This document shows positions 41,665 to 52,647 of a DNA stretch of 64,000 nt, piece after piece. The stretch is taken from assembly GCA_009829735.1 (NCBI GenBank), contig CM020619.1, positions 9,848,375 to 9,912,374 on the forward strand. The letters run 5' to 3'. Source of the DNA: Pyropia yezoensis. Taxonomy: Eukaryota > Rhodophyta > Bangiophyceae > Bangiales > Bangiaceae. Position 1 is the first letter of the stretch, and each line of letters starts with the position of its first letter. The position numbers were made by a program, and so were the translations under genes. Under the pieces are notes generated by a model. The model had not been told where the DNA came from and searched no databases. It saw only the letters and a list, made by a program, of their open reading frames with translations.

Positions 41665-42027
41665 TGTAGCAATATGGTTGTCCGTATTGTGACCCTAATA
41701 CTAGGGGGGCTACTTCTAATCCTTAACTTTCAATTTGAGAGTCCGGACTGGTCACGGTATCTATAAGTTACGGATGACCAGAGGGACTTGCATCTTGGGG
41801 TGGAGGGTAGTTAGTAGTGTCTCCGAGGGTTTATAACGAGGGGGCCGGTGGCGAATCCACCGCCGGCCAAGGTAGAACAACAAACCCCTCCCATTTGGGT
41901 TCCCATCTTGGTCCCGTGGCTTGCGCTCCAAAGACAGCAACCTTGGCCTCCCGGTGACGTTGGTGCCGATCCTCCTTGGTGAGTGTTCCCTGAGAGTGGA
42001 CGTGCGACGGATTCCTATTGTGCTACA
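41665..42027 (+). repeat. LTR of unit 2
   Basis: 363 bp, E3-type 3' LTR, followed by GGTAC. Confidence 0.93.
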
Positions 42028-42150
42028 GGTACTCCCCAGGGCGGCAAACAGAGGCAAGCAATGCCCCCGAAGGGGATGAGTTTATACTCACTAATACCCG
42101 GCAGCCATAAGGGCCACCGGGTCCCTCTCCCTCACAAACAATAGCACTCC

Positions 42151-44598
42151 TCAGTGGGTAGACCCACTGCCCGAGGGAGGCCACTCACGCGTAAGCGCGT
42201 AGACCTCCGTGCTCCACCGGTCGGCAATATCAGGACGGTCGACCACCCGAGTTACCTCGGTGCATAGCTGGACGAGGGTGCTGCGGCCAGCCTCCACGTC
42301 CTCCAGAGCTTTCTAGAGGCGGTCAAGCACGCCACCGAAGCAACGCGCTGGCCCAACCAGCGCAGCACCTGGGGGGATATCCCCCCAGCTAACAGAGAGA
42401 CCCCCCCGCATTGCGCGGGCAACAAGGGCGTCAACGCCCTCATACCAGAGACGGGGACCCCCGTCAGGCATGACAGGGGCGGGAGGTGACACTGGCGCAG
42501 CCAGAGGAGCCACAGGAGCCGACACGGCTACCACCGGAGCCAGTGGCACCCGATACGAGGCCCGGTAGGACCCTACCGAAGGGGCTCCACCGTAACCCCG
42601 GCGGGGCTCCGCCCGACGACGGGACACCTCACGCTCCCCACCCGCAGAGCCCCACTCTCGGGGACGACGGCCAACCGCCGCCGGTATCGGTTTGCCGAAC
42701 CACGGGGCAAGGACCTGAAGAGGATCATGGATAACCATGGGAATACCCAGGTCAGCAACAGCCTCGGTGGACGCCCACCCATGGCAACTGGGCTCACCCG
42801 GCTGAGTACGCCGGATACGCAACGAGTGACGAGGCAAGGGGGAAGCCCCAGCCTGCGGGTCCCGGTACGGGGGAAGGGCCAACACCCCAGCCCAGTTCAC
42901 GGCATCGTGAACGGCCAGCAAGGCTTCGAACTCCCGGGCCAACCCGGTCTTGGCGGCTATCAGATCCACGCCCAACTGCGCGATGTGCCGACGGACACCC
43001 GTCGGAAGATGGAACAGACGACCCTGCCGGCGGACGGACAGCAAGAAGGATGAAGCCTGCCCGAGGGTAACCTCAAGGGTGAAGGTACCCTGCAACGGGT
43101 GGACCGGTCGCGAGGCCAACACACTCCCGAAGTAGCGAAGACAGGAGCCGGTGTCAAACCGGAAAGCAGGGGCGGGTTCCCACCCCTCCTGCCATAGCGG
43201 CGGGCGCACGGGAGTGTATACCGGAGCACGACCGTTGCCGGTCTGCAACGCACACGTTATATCCGTGCGGAACGCATCCGCCATGACACCATGGTTACGT
43301 CGCCAACTCGACGCCGACTTCAACCCCGCCATAGGCGGGTAGGGAGCCGTCAAAGACAGATACGGGGGTACCCCCGGGTAGTAGTCAAAGTCGGGATACC
43401 GACCGGTACTGCCCACCGTCTCCCCAAACGCAACCGGCTCCGCCGCCGCCGCAATCCCCCGAGCACTAGCCGGGTAGTCAATCTCCCGCGGCAACGCGGG
43501 GGCAATCAGGTCGCAGACCCCGAAGTTGGGGTCGAGGTAGACCTCACCCCGTCCCACCCGGGTGCGCCAGAGCTGCGCATGCCGGTCGTCCGGCTGACTC
43601 AGGATCCAATGGTGTTCCACCCGGACCGCGTTCGGCTGGTTGACCAGCCGCACCAACTCCCGCTCCCAGCTCGGGTCCACCTTGACGCGCCGGGAGGACT
43701 CTCCACGGGGATGCACCAGGTGGAAGTCCACCCGCATACGCCCATCGGACTCCATCGACTCTTGCACCGTGAGGCCTCGAACCCGAGCCACCAAGTCGGA
43801 CATCGACACGGCGGGTTGACCCGCCGCCACGGCGACGCCGCCACCCAACGGGGCAACCCGGGCAGGACCAGGAAGAATCGGGGGCGCCGGGGGACGCACC
43901 GCCGGCAGAGGGGCCGACGCCGGAGGTGGACGAGGCCGAGGAGGAAGAAGAAGGGCGGGCGCCCGCCCGGAGTAACTCCCGGTGTCAACCGCCATGGGGG
44001 AAGGAGCGTCTTGACCGCTCGACACCCGCGGCACCGCGGGTATGGTACCGGCGCCGGCACCACCCGTCGACGTAGCCCCCGCCTCGGAAGGGGAAGGCAC
44101 TTGGACAGCCTCCGGAGCCGGAGCACCGGCCGTGCGGACACCCGCACCGTCTTGACCCGCCGCACCGGGTGTCGCACCGCCACCACCACCCGCGTCAATG
44201 TCGGGACCGCCTCGAGGAGTCATCGCCCGGACACCCGGACCACCTTGACCAGCCGGAGTCGGCTGCGGGTCGCCACCTCCGCCGCAGGGCGGACCATCTT
44301 GAGGTAGCTGCGGTGAGCCGGCACCGGCGCCAGGCTCCATCCGGGCAGCCGGCAGAGGGGGGGTAGAAGCCGCCACGCGCAGTTGACCGCCGGGTTGACC
44401 TCCGGCCGACGGCACCGTCGTGCCGCTGCACACGGACGACAGTCCTCCGGCCGACAGACGGAAGGACACAGCAGGCGCGTCGTCGTCAGACGAGCTCACC
44501 CCGTAACGCGCGGCGTCGGGACCGACAGGCGCGTCGTCCTCCATCTCCTCCCCGATCAGGAGGTCTTCCTCCTCTTCAAGCACCTGGGAATAGGACAT
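42151..44598 (-). pseudogene. Antisense ORF in unit 3, truncated by amber codon
   Basis: Same protein and same amber codon (42313-42315) as units 1 and 2, start ATG at 44598. The flank beyond its start has one T for C at about 44851 relative to units 1 and 2. That is one of the few marks that distinguish the units. Confidence 0.8.
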
Positions 44599-45153
44599 GA
44601 TAACGGGTGCGGAGTCCCCCGCGCCCACAAGCCGTCGACGGCTACAACCCGGTACGGTGGGATAACCGGGACGAACCAGGGAAGCGCGGGCACCCGCGCT
44701 TATGACCACAAACGGCCACGAGAAGCGCCGCAGGCACGCGGGTCGACCCGCGCCCCACGGGGCTATGAGACACACCCCCGTACGGGGCAACCACGAGGGG
44801 GTCACCCCGAGAGCGCCCCCGCGAAAAGCGGGCAGCGGCCGCCCTCATTCATTCGGCAACACGAGAGGGGCACCCCTACCACCAGGCACCTGGTGGCGGA
44901 TCCGCTTGCACCACCCCTCGAAAAGGGGGGGTCGTGAACAGCAACCCGCATCGGGAATTTAACGGTCCGGAAAACGGATCGTGTGTGTACCACACAAAGG
45001 GGGGCACCCCCCCTCAGACAACCTCGAAAAGGGGTGTCTGTCGCGACGGGCCGCAAAGCCCCACCCGACGGGTAAACAGTCACGCGACCCACTTACATTC
45101 GGTAACCCGAATGCAACTCGACCCGAGGACGGGCCGAATCTAAGGGGGGGATA

Positions 45154-45516
45154 TGTAGCAATATGGTTGTCCGTATTGTGACCCTAATACTAGGGGGGCT
45201 ACTTCTAATCCTTAACTTTCAATTTGAGAGTCCGGACTGGTCACGGTATCTATAAGTTACGGATGACCAGAGGGACTTGCATCTTGGGGTGGAGGGTAGT
45301 TAGTAGTGTCTCCGAGGGTTTATAACGAGGGGGCCGGTGGCGAATCCACCGCCGGCCAAGGTAGAACAACAAACCCCTCCCATTTGGGTTCCCATCTTGG
45401 TCCCGTGGCTTGCGCTCCAAAGACAGCAACCTTGGCCTCCCGGTGACGTTGGTGCCGATCCTCCTTGGTGAGTGTTCCCTGAGAGTGGACGTGCGACGGA
45501 TTCCTATTGTGCTACA
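45154..45516 (+). repeat. LTR of unit 3
   Basis: 363 bp, E3-type 3' LTR, followed by GGTAC. Confidence 0.93.
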
Positions 45517-45639
45517 GGTACTCCCCAGGGCGGCAAACAGAGGCAAGCAATGCCCCCGAAGGGGATGAGTTTATACTCACTAATACCCGGCAGCCATAAG
45601 GGCCACCGGGTCCCTCTCCCTCACAAACAATAGCACTCC

Positions 45640-48009
45640 TCAGTGGGTAGACCCACTGCCCGAGGGAGGCCACTCACGCGTAAGCGCGTAGACCTCCGTG
45701 CTCCACCGGTCGGCAATATCAGGACGGTCGACCACCCGAGTTACCTCGGTGCATAGCTGGACGAGGGTGCTGCGGCCAGCCTCCACGTCCTCCAGAGCTT
45801 TCTAGAGGCGGTCAAGCACGCCACCGAAGCAACGCGCTGGCCCAACCAGCGCAGCACCTGGGGGGATATCCCCCCAGCTAACAGAGAGACCCCCCCGCAT
45901 TGCGCGGGCAACAAGGGCGTCAACGCCCTCATACCAGAGACGGGGACCCCCGTCAGGCATGACAGGGGCGGGAGGTGACACTGGCGCAGCCAGAGGAGCC
46001 ACAGGAGCCGACACGGCTACCACCGGAGCCAGTGGCACCCGATACGAGGCCCGGTAGGACCCTACCGAAGGGGCTCCACCGTAACCCCGGCGGGGCTCCG
46101 CCCGACGACGGGACACCTCACGCTCCCCACCCGCAGAGCCCCACTCTCGGGGACGACGGCCAACCGCCGCCGGTATCGGTTTGCCGAACCACGGGGCAAG
46201 GACCTGAAGAGGATCATGGATAACCATGGGAATACCCAGGTCAGCAACAGCCTCGGTGGACGCCCACCCATGGCAACTGGGCTCACCCGGCTGAGTACGC
46301 CGGATACGAAACGAGTGACGAGGCAAGGGGGTAGCCCCAGCCTGCGGGTCCCGGTACGGGGGAAGGGCCAACACCCCAGCCCAGTTCACGGCATCGTGAA
46401 CAGCCAGCAGGGCCTCGAACTCCCGGGCCAACCCGGTCTTGGCAGCTAACAGGTCCACGCCCAACTGCGCGATGTGCCGACGGACACCCGTCGGAAGATG
46501 AAACAGGCGCCCCTGCCGGCGGACGGACAGCAAGAAGGATGAAGCCTGCCCGAGGGTAACCTCAAGGGTGAAGGTACCCTGCAACGGGTGGACCGGTCGG
46601 GAGGCCAACACACTCCCGAAGTAGCGAAGACAGGAGCCGGTGTCAAACCGGAAAGCAGGGGCGGGTTCCCACCCCTCCTGCCATAGCGGCGGGCGCACGG
46701 GAGTGTATACCGGAGCACGACCGCTGCCGGTCTGCAACGCACACGTTATATCCGTGCGGAACGCATCCGCCATGACACCATGGTTACGTCGCCAACTCGA
46801 CGCCGACTTCAACCCCGCCATAGGCGGGTAGGGAGCCGTCAAAGACAGATACGGGGGTACCCCCGGGTAGTAGTCAAAGTCGGGATACCGACCGGTACTG
46901 CCCACCGTCTCCCCAAACGCAACCGGCTCCGCCGCCGACGCAATCCCCCGAGCACTAGCCGGGTAGTCAATCTCCCGCGGCAACGCGGGGGCAATCAGGT
47001 CGCATACCCCGAAGTTGGGGTCGAGGTAGACCTCACCCCGTCCCACCCGAGTGCGCCAGAGCTGCGCATGCCGGTCGTCCGGCTGACTCAGGATCCAACG
47101 GTGTTCCACTCGCACCGCGTTCGGCTGGTTGACCAGCCGCACCAACTCCCGCGCCCAACTCGGGTCCACCTTGACACGCCGGGAGGACTCTCCACGGGGA
47201 TGGGGCAGGTGGAAGTCCACCCGCATCCGCCCATCGGATTCCATTGCCTCTTGCACAGACAGGCCTCGAACCCGAGCCACCAAGTCGGACATCGACATGG
47301 CGGGTTGACCCGCCGCCACGGCGACGCCGCCACCCAACGGGCCAACCCGGGCAGGACCAGGAAGAATCGGAGGCGCCGGGGGATGCCCCACCGGCAGAGG
47401 GGCCGGCGCCGGAGGCGCACGCGGCCGAGGAGGAAGAAGAAGGGCGGGCGCCCGCCCGGAGTGACTCCCGGAGTCCACTGCCATCGGGGTAGATGCCTCT
47501 TGACCATCACGCGCCCGCGACACCGCGGGCAGAGCATCGCCGCCACCCGGACCCGACGTGGGTACCACGGGGGCAGCACGGGTAGACCCGCTACCCGCCG
47601 CCGCGGACACACCAACCGGGCGGGCACCCGCGCCGTCTTGACCCGCCGTCCCGGTCGGGGTGCTGCCACGACCATTCGCCACGCCGGTGACGCCGTCTTG
47701 AGGGAGAGCCGCGCAGGCACCGGCGACAGAAGCCATCCGGGCCGCCGGAGGGGTAGCGGTCGAAGCCACCGCTGCACGCGGTTGTCCGCCAGCCGACGGA
47801 GCCGTCGTGCCGCTACACACGGACGACAACCCGCCCGGCGCGCCCTCCGGGGCCACACGAACGGTCACCCGGTCGTCCTCGTCCTCCGACGAGCTCGCTA
47901 AGAAGCACTCGGCGGCAGTGGCAGCGACGGGAACGTCGTCCACCATCACCTCTTCCTCCTCCTCAAGCAGGGGGTCGTCCTCACCCCCGGGTACCTGGGG
48001 GTCCGCCAT
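45640..48009 (-). pseudogene. Antisense ORF in unit 4, diverged N-terminal half, truncated by amber codon
   Basis: Starts at the ATG at 48009 (MADPQV) and is open for 735 codons to the same amber codon (45802-45804); 54 further codons lie behind it. Unit 4 is probably the original antisense ORF of E2. From about 46306 rightwards it differs from all other copies. The acidic N-terminus and Pro/Ala-rich linker are largely replaced, but the region from MSDLVARVRGL to the tail is conserved in protein. Between about 46390 and 46510 I count nine base differences from unit 1, of which eight are synonymous and one is Leu/Ile. This argues for past purifying selection on the protein. Confidence 0.82.
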
Positions 48010-48599
48010 GGTGCAACCGGGATAGCAGGGGCGCCCCGTGCAGAAAAGCCGAGGCCGGCTCGACCCGGTACAAGGTACGCTCGCACGGACGAGCCAGGGA
48101 AGCGCGGGCACCCGCGCTTATAACCACACAGCTCAGCACGAGCGATACGGCAGCGCGGGACGACCCGCGCCAGCCGAGCTACGAGGGCGCTCCACCCAGG
48201 CACCTGGGCGGGACGGGGCCACACCCCCGTACGGGGCAACCAAGAGGGGGTCACCCCCAACCGCCCCCACTCAACGCGGGCAGTCCCCGCCCCTACTCAA
48301 TCGTCCACACGAGAGAGGCCCCCCTACCACCAGGCACCTGGTGGCGGATCCGCTTGCACCACCCCTCGGAAAGGGGGGTCGTGAACAAACACCCGCATCG
48401 GGAATTTAACGGTCCGGAAAACGGATCGTGTGTGTACCACACAAAGGGGGGCACCCCCCTCAGACAACCTCGAGAAGGGGTGTCTGTCGCGACGGGGCGC
48501 AAAGCCCCACCCGACTGGTAAACGGTCACGCGACCCACTTACATTCGGTAACCCGAATGCAACTCGACCCGAGGACGGGCCGAATCTAAGGGGGGGATA
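48010..48599. other. aORF upstream region and 3' untranslated region of E2 (unit 4)
   Basis: Diverged from the corresponding region of E1 and E3 up to about 48330, then similar again. It retains the CCACCAGG-CA-CCTGGTGG palindrome, the CATTCGG...CCGAATG hairpin and the polypurine tract AAGGGGGGGATA before the LTR. No gene. Confidence 0.5.
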
Positions 48600-48962
48600 T
48601 GTAGCAATATGGTTGTCCGTATTGTGACCCTAATACTAGGGGGGCTACTTCTAATCCTTAACTTTCAATTTGAGAGTCCGGACTGGTCACGGTATCTATA
48701 AGTTACGTATGACCAGAGGGACTTGCATCTTGGGGTGGAGGGTAGTTAGTAGTGTCTCCGAGGGTTTATAACGAGGGGGCCGGCGGCGAATCCACCGCCG
48801 GCCAAGGTAGAACAACAAACCCCTCCCATTTGGGCTCCCATCTTGGTCCCGTGGCTTGCGCTCCAAGGACAGCAACCTTGGCCTCCCGGTGACGTTGGTG
48901 CCGATCCTCCTTGGTGAGTGTTCCCTGAGAGTGGACGTGCGACGGATCCCTATTGTGCTACA
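48600..48962 (+). repeat. E2 3' LTR (end of the array)
   Basis: 363 bp, followed by GTCGG. It shares GGCCGGCGGCG, GGGCTCC and CAAGGAC with the E2 5' LTR and differs from the three inner LTRs at those sites. It is therefore the true partner of 16953-17315. Confidence 0.93.
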
Positions 48963-48967
48963 GTCGG
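48963..48967. repeat. Target-site duplication GTCGG, right copy (E2)
   Basis: Partner of 16948-16952, inside the Tc1/mariner transposase coding sequence. Confidence 0.93.
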
Positions 48968-49925
48968 CCAGGTTCTCAAAAGAGGCGTCGGGGATGCCCC
49001 GCCACTCCGCCTCCAGCGCCAAGAACAGCTCCGTCTTGGTCCTTGGGGTGTCACGGCGCCGGCGTAGGCGCCGCAGCAGCTCCGCCCAAGCGTTCTCGAT
49101 TGGGTTTAAATCGGGGCTCTGCCCCACCCACGTCAGCACCTTGATGCCCAGCTCTCTCCGCGCCGCCCGGATACTCTTGGCATTCTGGGGCGGCGCCAGG
49201 TTCTTCTGCAGGAGCACGTTGTTGGTAGACCCAAAATCCGCCACCATGTGGTGGTACGCCACCTCGAGTAGTTGGTCTTGGTAGGAGTGCGCGTTCAGGC
49301 ACTCATCCACCAGAACCAAATCGGTGCGGCCGCGGTAGGAAAAATCCGCACACACCGACTGCCGCCCGCTCTTAAAAAATGGGAGAGAGGTTCGAGGACG
49401 CCACGGGCAACCACTCCGGGACCAAAAAAGCTTGCCGCGACCATTCTTTACCTGGAAGCTGCTTTCGTCTGAAAAAAGATCTTGCCGCCACACCTTCTCC
49501 CACCGGCGATGCTCCCGAGCCCAGTAGAGCCTCTTGACCCGGTTCTTGTTGGACAGGTAGGGCTTGATGCGGCGGCGGGCGGCGTACAAGCCGGCGTCAC
49601 GGATGAATCGATGCGCCGTCCGTTTGGAAATCTTGACCGGCATGCCATCGTTCACCATGGCCACAAGGTGGCCCAGCTCCAGGTTGTCGTTGGCCAAGAC
49701 CATTCGAATGAGCCGCCGACGTCCCCTGGCGTCGAGACTGGGGGGGCGCCCAGTAAGCTTGGGCGCCTGCAGGTCCCCCGTGCGGCGCACCCGCGCCGCC
49801 ACCTTCACCACCGTTGCCCGATTCGCCCCAACAGCCGCAGCAATCTCGCCGTTGCCGGCCCCGTTCTTCGCTAAAACGGCCGCGGCAGTGCGCTGCTCAT
49901 CGGTGAGGCGCTGGTAGCGCCCCAT
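48963..49925 (-). pseudogene. Tc1/mariner (IS630-like) transposase, split by E2 and lacking a catalytic Asp
   Basis: Begins at the ATG at 49925 (MGRYQRLTDEQ). Residues 1-50 and about 60-115 are the two helix-turn-helix segments that bind the transposon ends (the GRPPSLD linker lies between them). D153 in LFSDESSF is the first catalytic acid and E277 in SPDLNPIENAW the third. At the second catalytic position, where the family has a DN-A-P-P-H type motif, this protein reads NLAPPQ, so Asp is N242. The spacing N242-x34-E277 is that of the DD34E group. After residue 321 the frame runs into the E2 LTR; the missing ~21 residues lie at 16888-16952. The gene is therefore doubly inactive: broken by E2 and without a full acidic triad. 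Confidence 0.88.
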
Positions 49926-50537
49926 ACTGGTGGGAATGGGGGTGGGCGGGTGGGAGGGTGAGTGGGAAGGGCGGGGTTGTTGGATAAATTGAGGCGGTTC
50001 GCACACTGATCAAACACGTCATTTCTTCTCCTTATTTGTCAAGGCATCGGTGCCTATTACCTGATTAGGCCTGGTTAAGCCGGGCTCTCTCTGGCTCATC
50101 ACGTTGGTGATGTGACTCGCTGTTTGACCCGTCACCCCATGTGTGATGTCCTTCTCTGAGAAGCATGAGGCGCTATTCGTCACAAAGCGTCGTGGCCCTG
50201 GTCCTCGCTTTCGTCCCTCAATGCTGCCCGTGTCTCGACCTCGTCTTTCGCGTCCCCCCCTCCCGCCGGCTACTGCCGCCCCCCCCGGCGACCACGTTCC
50301 TCCGCCGGCGATGCAGCTGCGGTAGCTTCCGCCGCGATTCGCCGGCGACGGCCGCCCCCGCCGGCAACCGTCGTCGACACGGCGGATGCGGCGGCGGTGG
50401 CGGCGTGGCGGCGGGGCTCGACGCCGCCGCCACGGCGGCGGCGCGCGGAAGGGTCGTCGCCGAGGATGCCGAGGCGGCGACTGCCGCTACCAAAGTGGCC
50501 GATGCGGCGTCGGCGGCGGCGGGTGACCTGAGAAGCG
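49926..50537. other. 5' flank of the Tc1/mariner gene
   Basis: No gene. It holds small perfect hairpins AGGCA-TCGG-TGCCT near 50042 and CATCAC-GTTG-GTGATG near 50097-50112. After about 50270 the sequence becomes GC-rich and triplet-biased. I looked for the partner of the 29-bp repeat at 16850 and did not find it here. Confidence 0.5.
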
Positions 50538-50993
50538 GTGGCTGCGCATGCGGTGGCAACGCCGGCGTCGGCCGCCGCGGTGGCCGACAATGCTGCCGCC
50601 GCCGACGCCTCCGTGCACGGCCACCTCGACCCCGCCGCCGAGGTACTCGCCGCCTACGGCGTGGCGCGCCGCGCCGCGACGCGGGTTGAAGAGGTGGCGT
50701 CGGCGCTGACGGAGATTGTGAGCGACGCGGCGGTGGTGGTCGACGCGGCAACCGCGGGCGCGGCGGCCCCGTCGGCGGTAGCGGTCGCGGCGGCAAGTGG
50801 GAGGTGCGACCGCCGAGTCGTCGCAAGAGGTCGGCGCGACGGCCGCGGCGGCAGACGCCGACGCGGCCGCCGTCGACAGCATGGGGGTGGACCTGCGTGA
50901 GGCTATGGCGGCCGTCGATGCCGACGCGGCGGCCGCTGCCGCCGACGCGGCCTCGCGGTCGACGGCGTGAGGAGGGCGGCTCTAGCGGCGGCG
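50538..50993 (+). other. Ala-rich coding-like sequence, frame broken
   Basis: One frame reads as a long Ala-rich stretch with Asp, Val and Glu spaced like an amphipathic helix (EEVASALTEIV, VVVDAAT). It continues in another frame from about 50808 to a TGA at 50967-50969 (MGVDLREAMAAVDADAAAA). This could be a decayed low-complexity coding region upstream of the Fanzor remnant, or simply triplet-biased DNA; I cannot separate these. Confidence 0.3.
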
Positions 50994-52647
50994 ATGGCGG
51001 CGGTGCGGGGTGGCGGTGGCACCTGCGGAGGCGCCGCCCAGTGCGTGCCGCGAGCCCCCCCCCCCCCCCCTGGCGGTGGCGCCGGTGACGGCGACGGCGG
51101 TGGTGGTTACGGTGGAGGAGGTCAAGGTGGCGGTGGCGGCGGTCAACGTGAGTGTGACGGTGACGGTGACGGCCAAGGCGTGGTGGCCGCTGCCGGATCC
51201 AATGAGACGCCGCCGGGGCCTGGGGCAGCAGCATCGGCACCAGTGGACAAGCAGCAGCCAGGGCGTTTGCCGGGGACAGTCCCCCACGCTAGGACCCGCA
51301 GCCGGCGGCGACTGGTGATCCAAGCGGGACTGCCCCCACAATACCGCCGCGGGGTGGTTGCGACGGCTCGGCGCGAGGAGAAGGCTGCCAAGCGGCGGCA
51401 AGTGCGAGAGCGCTTGGCGGGCACTGGCGCCGACAAGTGGGTCATCGACACTGCCTGTGCAGGTGTGGCTGTCGCCGCCGATGCTGCTGGTGCTGCTGGT
51501 ACCACACCTCCGCCATCATCTCTGGCGGCTGTAGCGGCTGTATCTGCCGACGGGCAGCGTCGTAGACCGCCGGCGTGCCCCTTCGAGGGCGCCACCTACG
51601 CCGTGTCGGGTGCTCTCTTTCTTGAGCGCTCCGGGGGCGTCATGATGAGTCGAGCGCAGGTCAATGCGCGACGCGGAAGCGGACAAGTCCCTGCACCAGC
51701 GCGTGACGGCGACGACGCTCAAGGTCGGGAGCTACGCGGCGTGGTGGGCTGCCGCACAGGCGAAGGTCAAGCTGCGAGACACTGCAGAGTCCCTGGCGGT
51801 GTATGACACCGACGCGACGAGGCCGCTGCGCGAGGCGCACTTGCACTGCTATGCGCAGCGCAAGCGGTTTGCCCGTCAGTTTGCTTTGGAGCTGACGGGC
51901 GGGCTCGGCCGCCGCATTGTCAACGGCCAAGTCGTGCTCGTGGCGTGGGGGGCGGCCGTCACGGGCGGAGGGGCGGTGCACCTGTACCGGCGCGCCCGAC
52001 GGGACATGTACGCGGTTCGAATCTGCGAGCATAACACGTCCGCTGCGTTTGCGGGCTGCAACAACCGGGTAGTCCACGTGTACCCGACGCCGCGCTCCTC
52101 AGCCGACCAGCGGCAGGTGACAAACGGAGCGACGCTGGAGGAGGAAAGGGCCCAGCCCCACGAGGCGGCAGTGGGCGCCAAGGTCGTGGAGCCCCGGCGG
52201 CGGGCCGCCAAGTGCCGACGCGTCACCCAGAGTCGCCGCGGCGGCGCAGACCGGGACGAGGTCAAGCGGGACAAGGCCCGGGCGCTCGACGACGGGTGGG
52301 CGGCGGAGCGGCTCAAGGCCATAATCGCCTTCGTCAAGCGGGCGGCGGGCCGTGACGGTGCGGCCGCGTGGATGGCCCGCAATCGTGTCTGCGTGAGCTG
52401 TCTGGTGCCTTACTTCAACCGGGACAAGAACGCGGAGCGCAACATCCTCAAGGCCGCGTCTGCCCAGCTGTCGGGGGGCAACAAGGCACCCTTCTTCTCG
52501 GGATGTCACGTGCGCCGGCCGCCGGTAGGGCCCCCGCCGGGGCTTGACTACAATTGGTCAAAGGGACACGGCCAACTCGTGGGCACCGTGGTGTCGGGGG
52601 GGGGCAGCCACGGGCGGGGCGTCGGCGGCGGGTGCCCCCGATGCTGA
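50994..52647 (+). pseudogene. Fanzor-like (eukaryotic TnpB/RuvC nuclease) remnant with a frameshift
   Basis: Two overlapping frames together look like a Fanzor, the eukaryotic relative of the RNA-guided nuclease TnpB. The first frame (ATG 50994, boundary uncertain) ends near 51660 with ATYAVSGALFLERSGG and SRAQVNARR. The second continues from about 51664 with TLKVGSYAAWW, a conserved AQRKRFARQFALELTGG helix, VVLVAWGAAVTGGG, EHNTSAAFAGC and, at its residues 243-260, CVSC followed by FNRDKNAERN. EHNTS and the D of NRDKNAERN match the second and third RuvC acidic sites as arranged in Fanzors. The zinc ribbon is damaged: the first pair has one cysteine (FAGC), the second pair is intact. The first RuvC Asp is not obvious. 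The frame change near 51655-51670 is a small indel. Probably a dead gene; family assignment is by motif only. Confidence 0.62.

Larger units (their letters stand above)
16953..48962 (+). mobile_element. E2: Ty3/gypsy chromovirus-type element enlarged by a nested copy (E3) and a tandem array
   Basis: E2 starts with the LTR at 16953 and ends with the LTR at 48600-48962, flanked by GTCGG on both sides. Its gag and pol are intact. Its spacer after pol is cut at 24257 by E3 and resumes at 35050. Its antisense ORF and 3' LTR region has then become four tandem units. E2 sits inside a Tc1/mariner transposase gene. The terminal LTRs differ at about 9 of 363 positions by my reading, more than those of E3 (about 5) or E1 (none), as expected for the oldest of the three insertions. 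Confidence 0.9.
35050..48962 (+). repeat. Four tandem units of antisense ORF plus LTR
   Basis: Unit 1 is 35050-38538, unit 2 is 38539-42027, unit 3 is 42028-45516 (3489 bp each) and unit 4 is 45517-48962 (3446 bp). Each starts with the GGTAC junction, carries the antisense ORF, and ends with an LTR. None contains gag or pol. Units 1-3 are almost identical. Their left part, including an amber codon in the antisense ORF, matches unit 4; their right part and LTR match E3. The switch is patchy between about 35840 and 36470 in unit 1. This is the expected product of unequal crossing-over between the antisense ORFs of E2 and E3, followed by further copying. Confidence 0.9.

Noticed and set aside
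35050-48962. Tandem array as a CRISPR-like or satellite repeat of independent origin
   Set aside because: Unit length is 3.5 kb, with LTRs and an ORF derived from E2 and E3 and no spacer pattern. It is explained by recombination between nested retrotransposons. An assembly artefact remains possible, but the units carry distinguishing changes (for example in the LTR at 38176 and near 44851).
50218-51240. 340-codon Arg/Pro/His-rich frame on the minus strand
   Set aside because: Low-complexity mirror of Ala-rich + strand frames, with no motifs.
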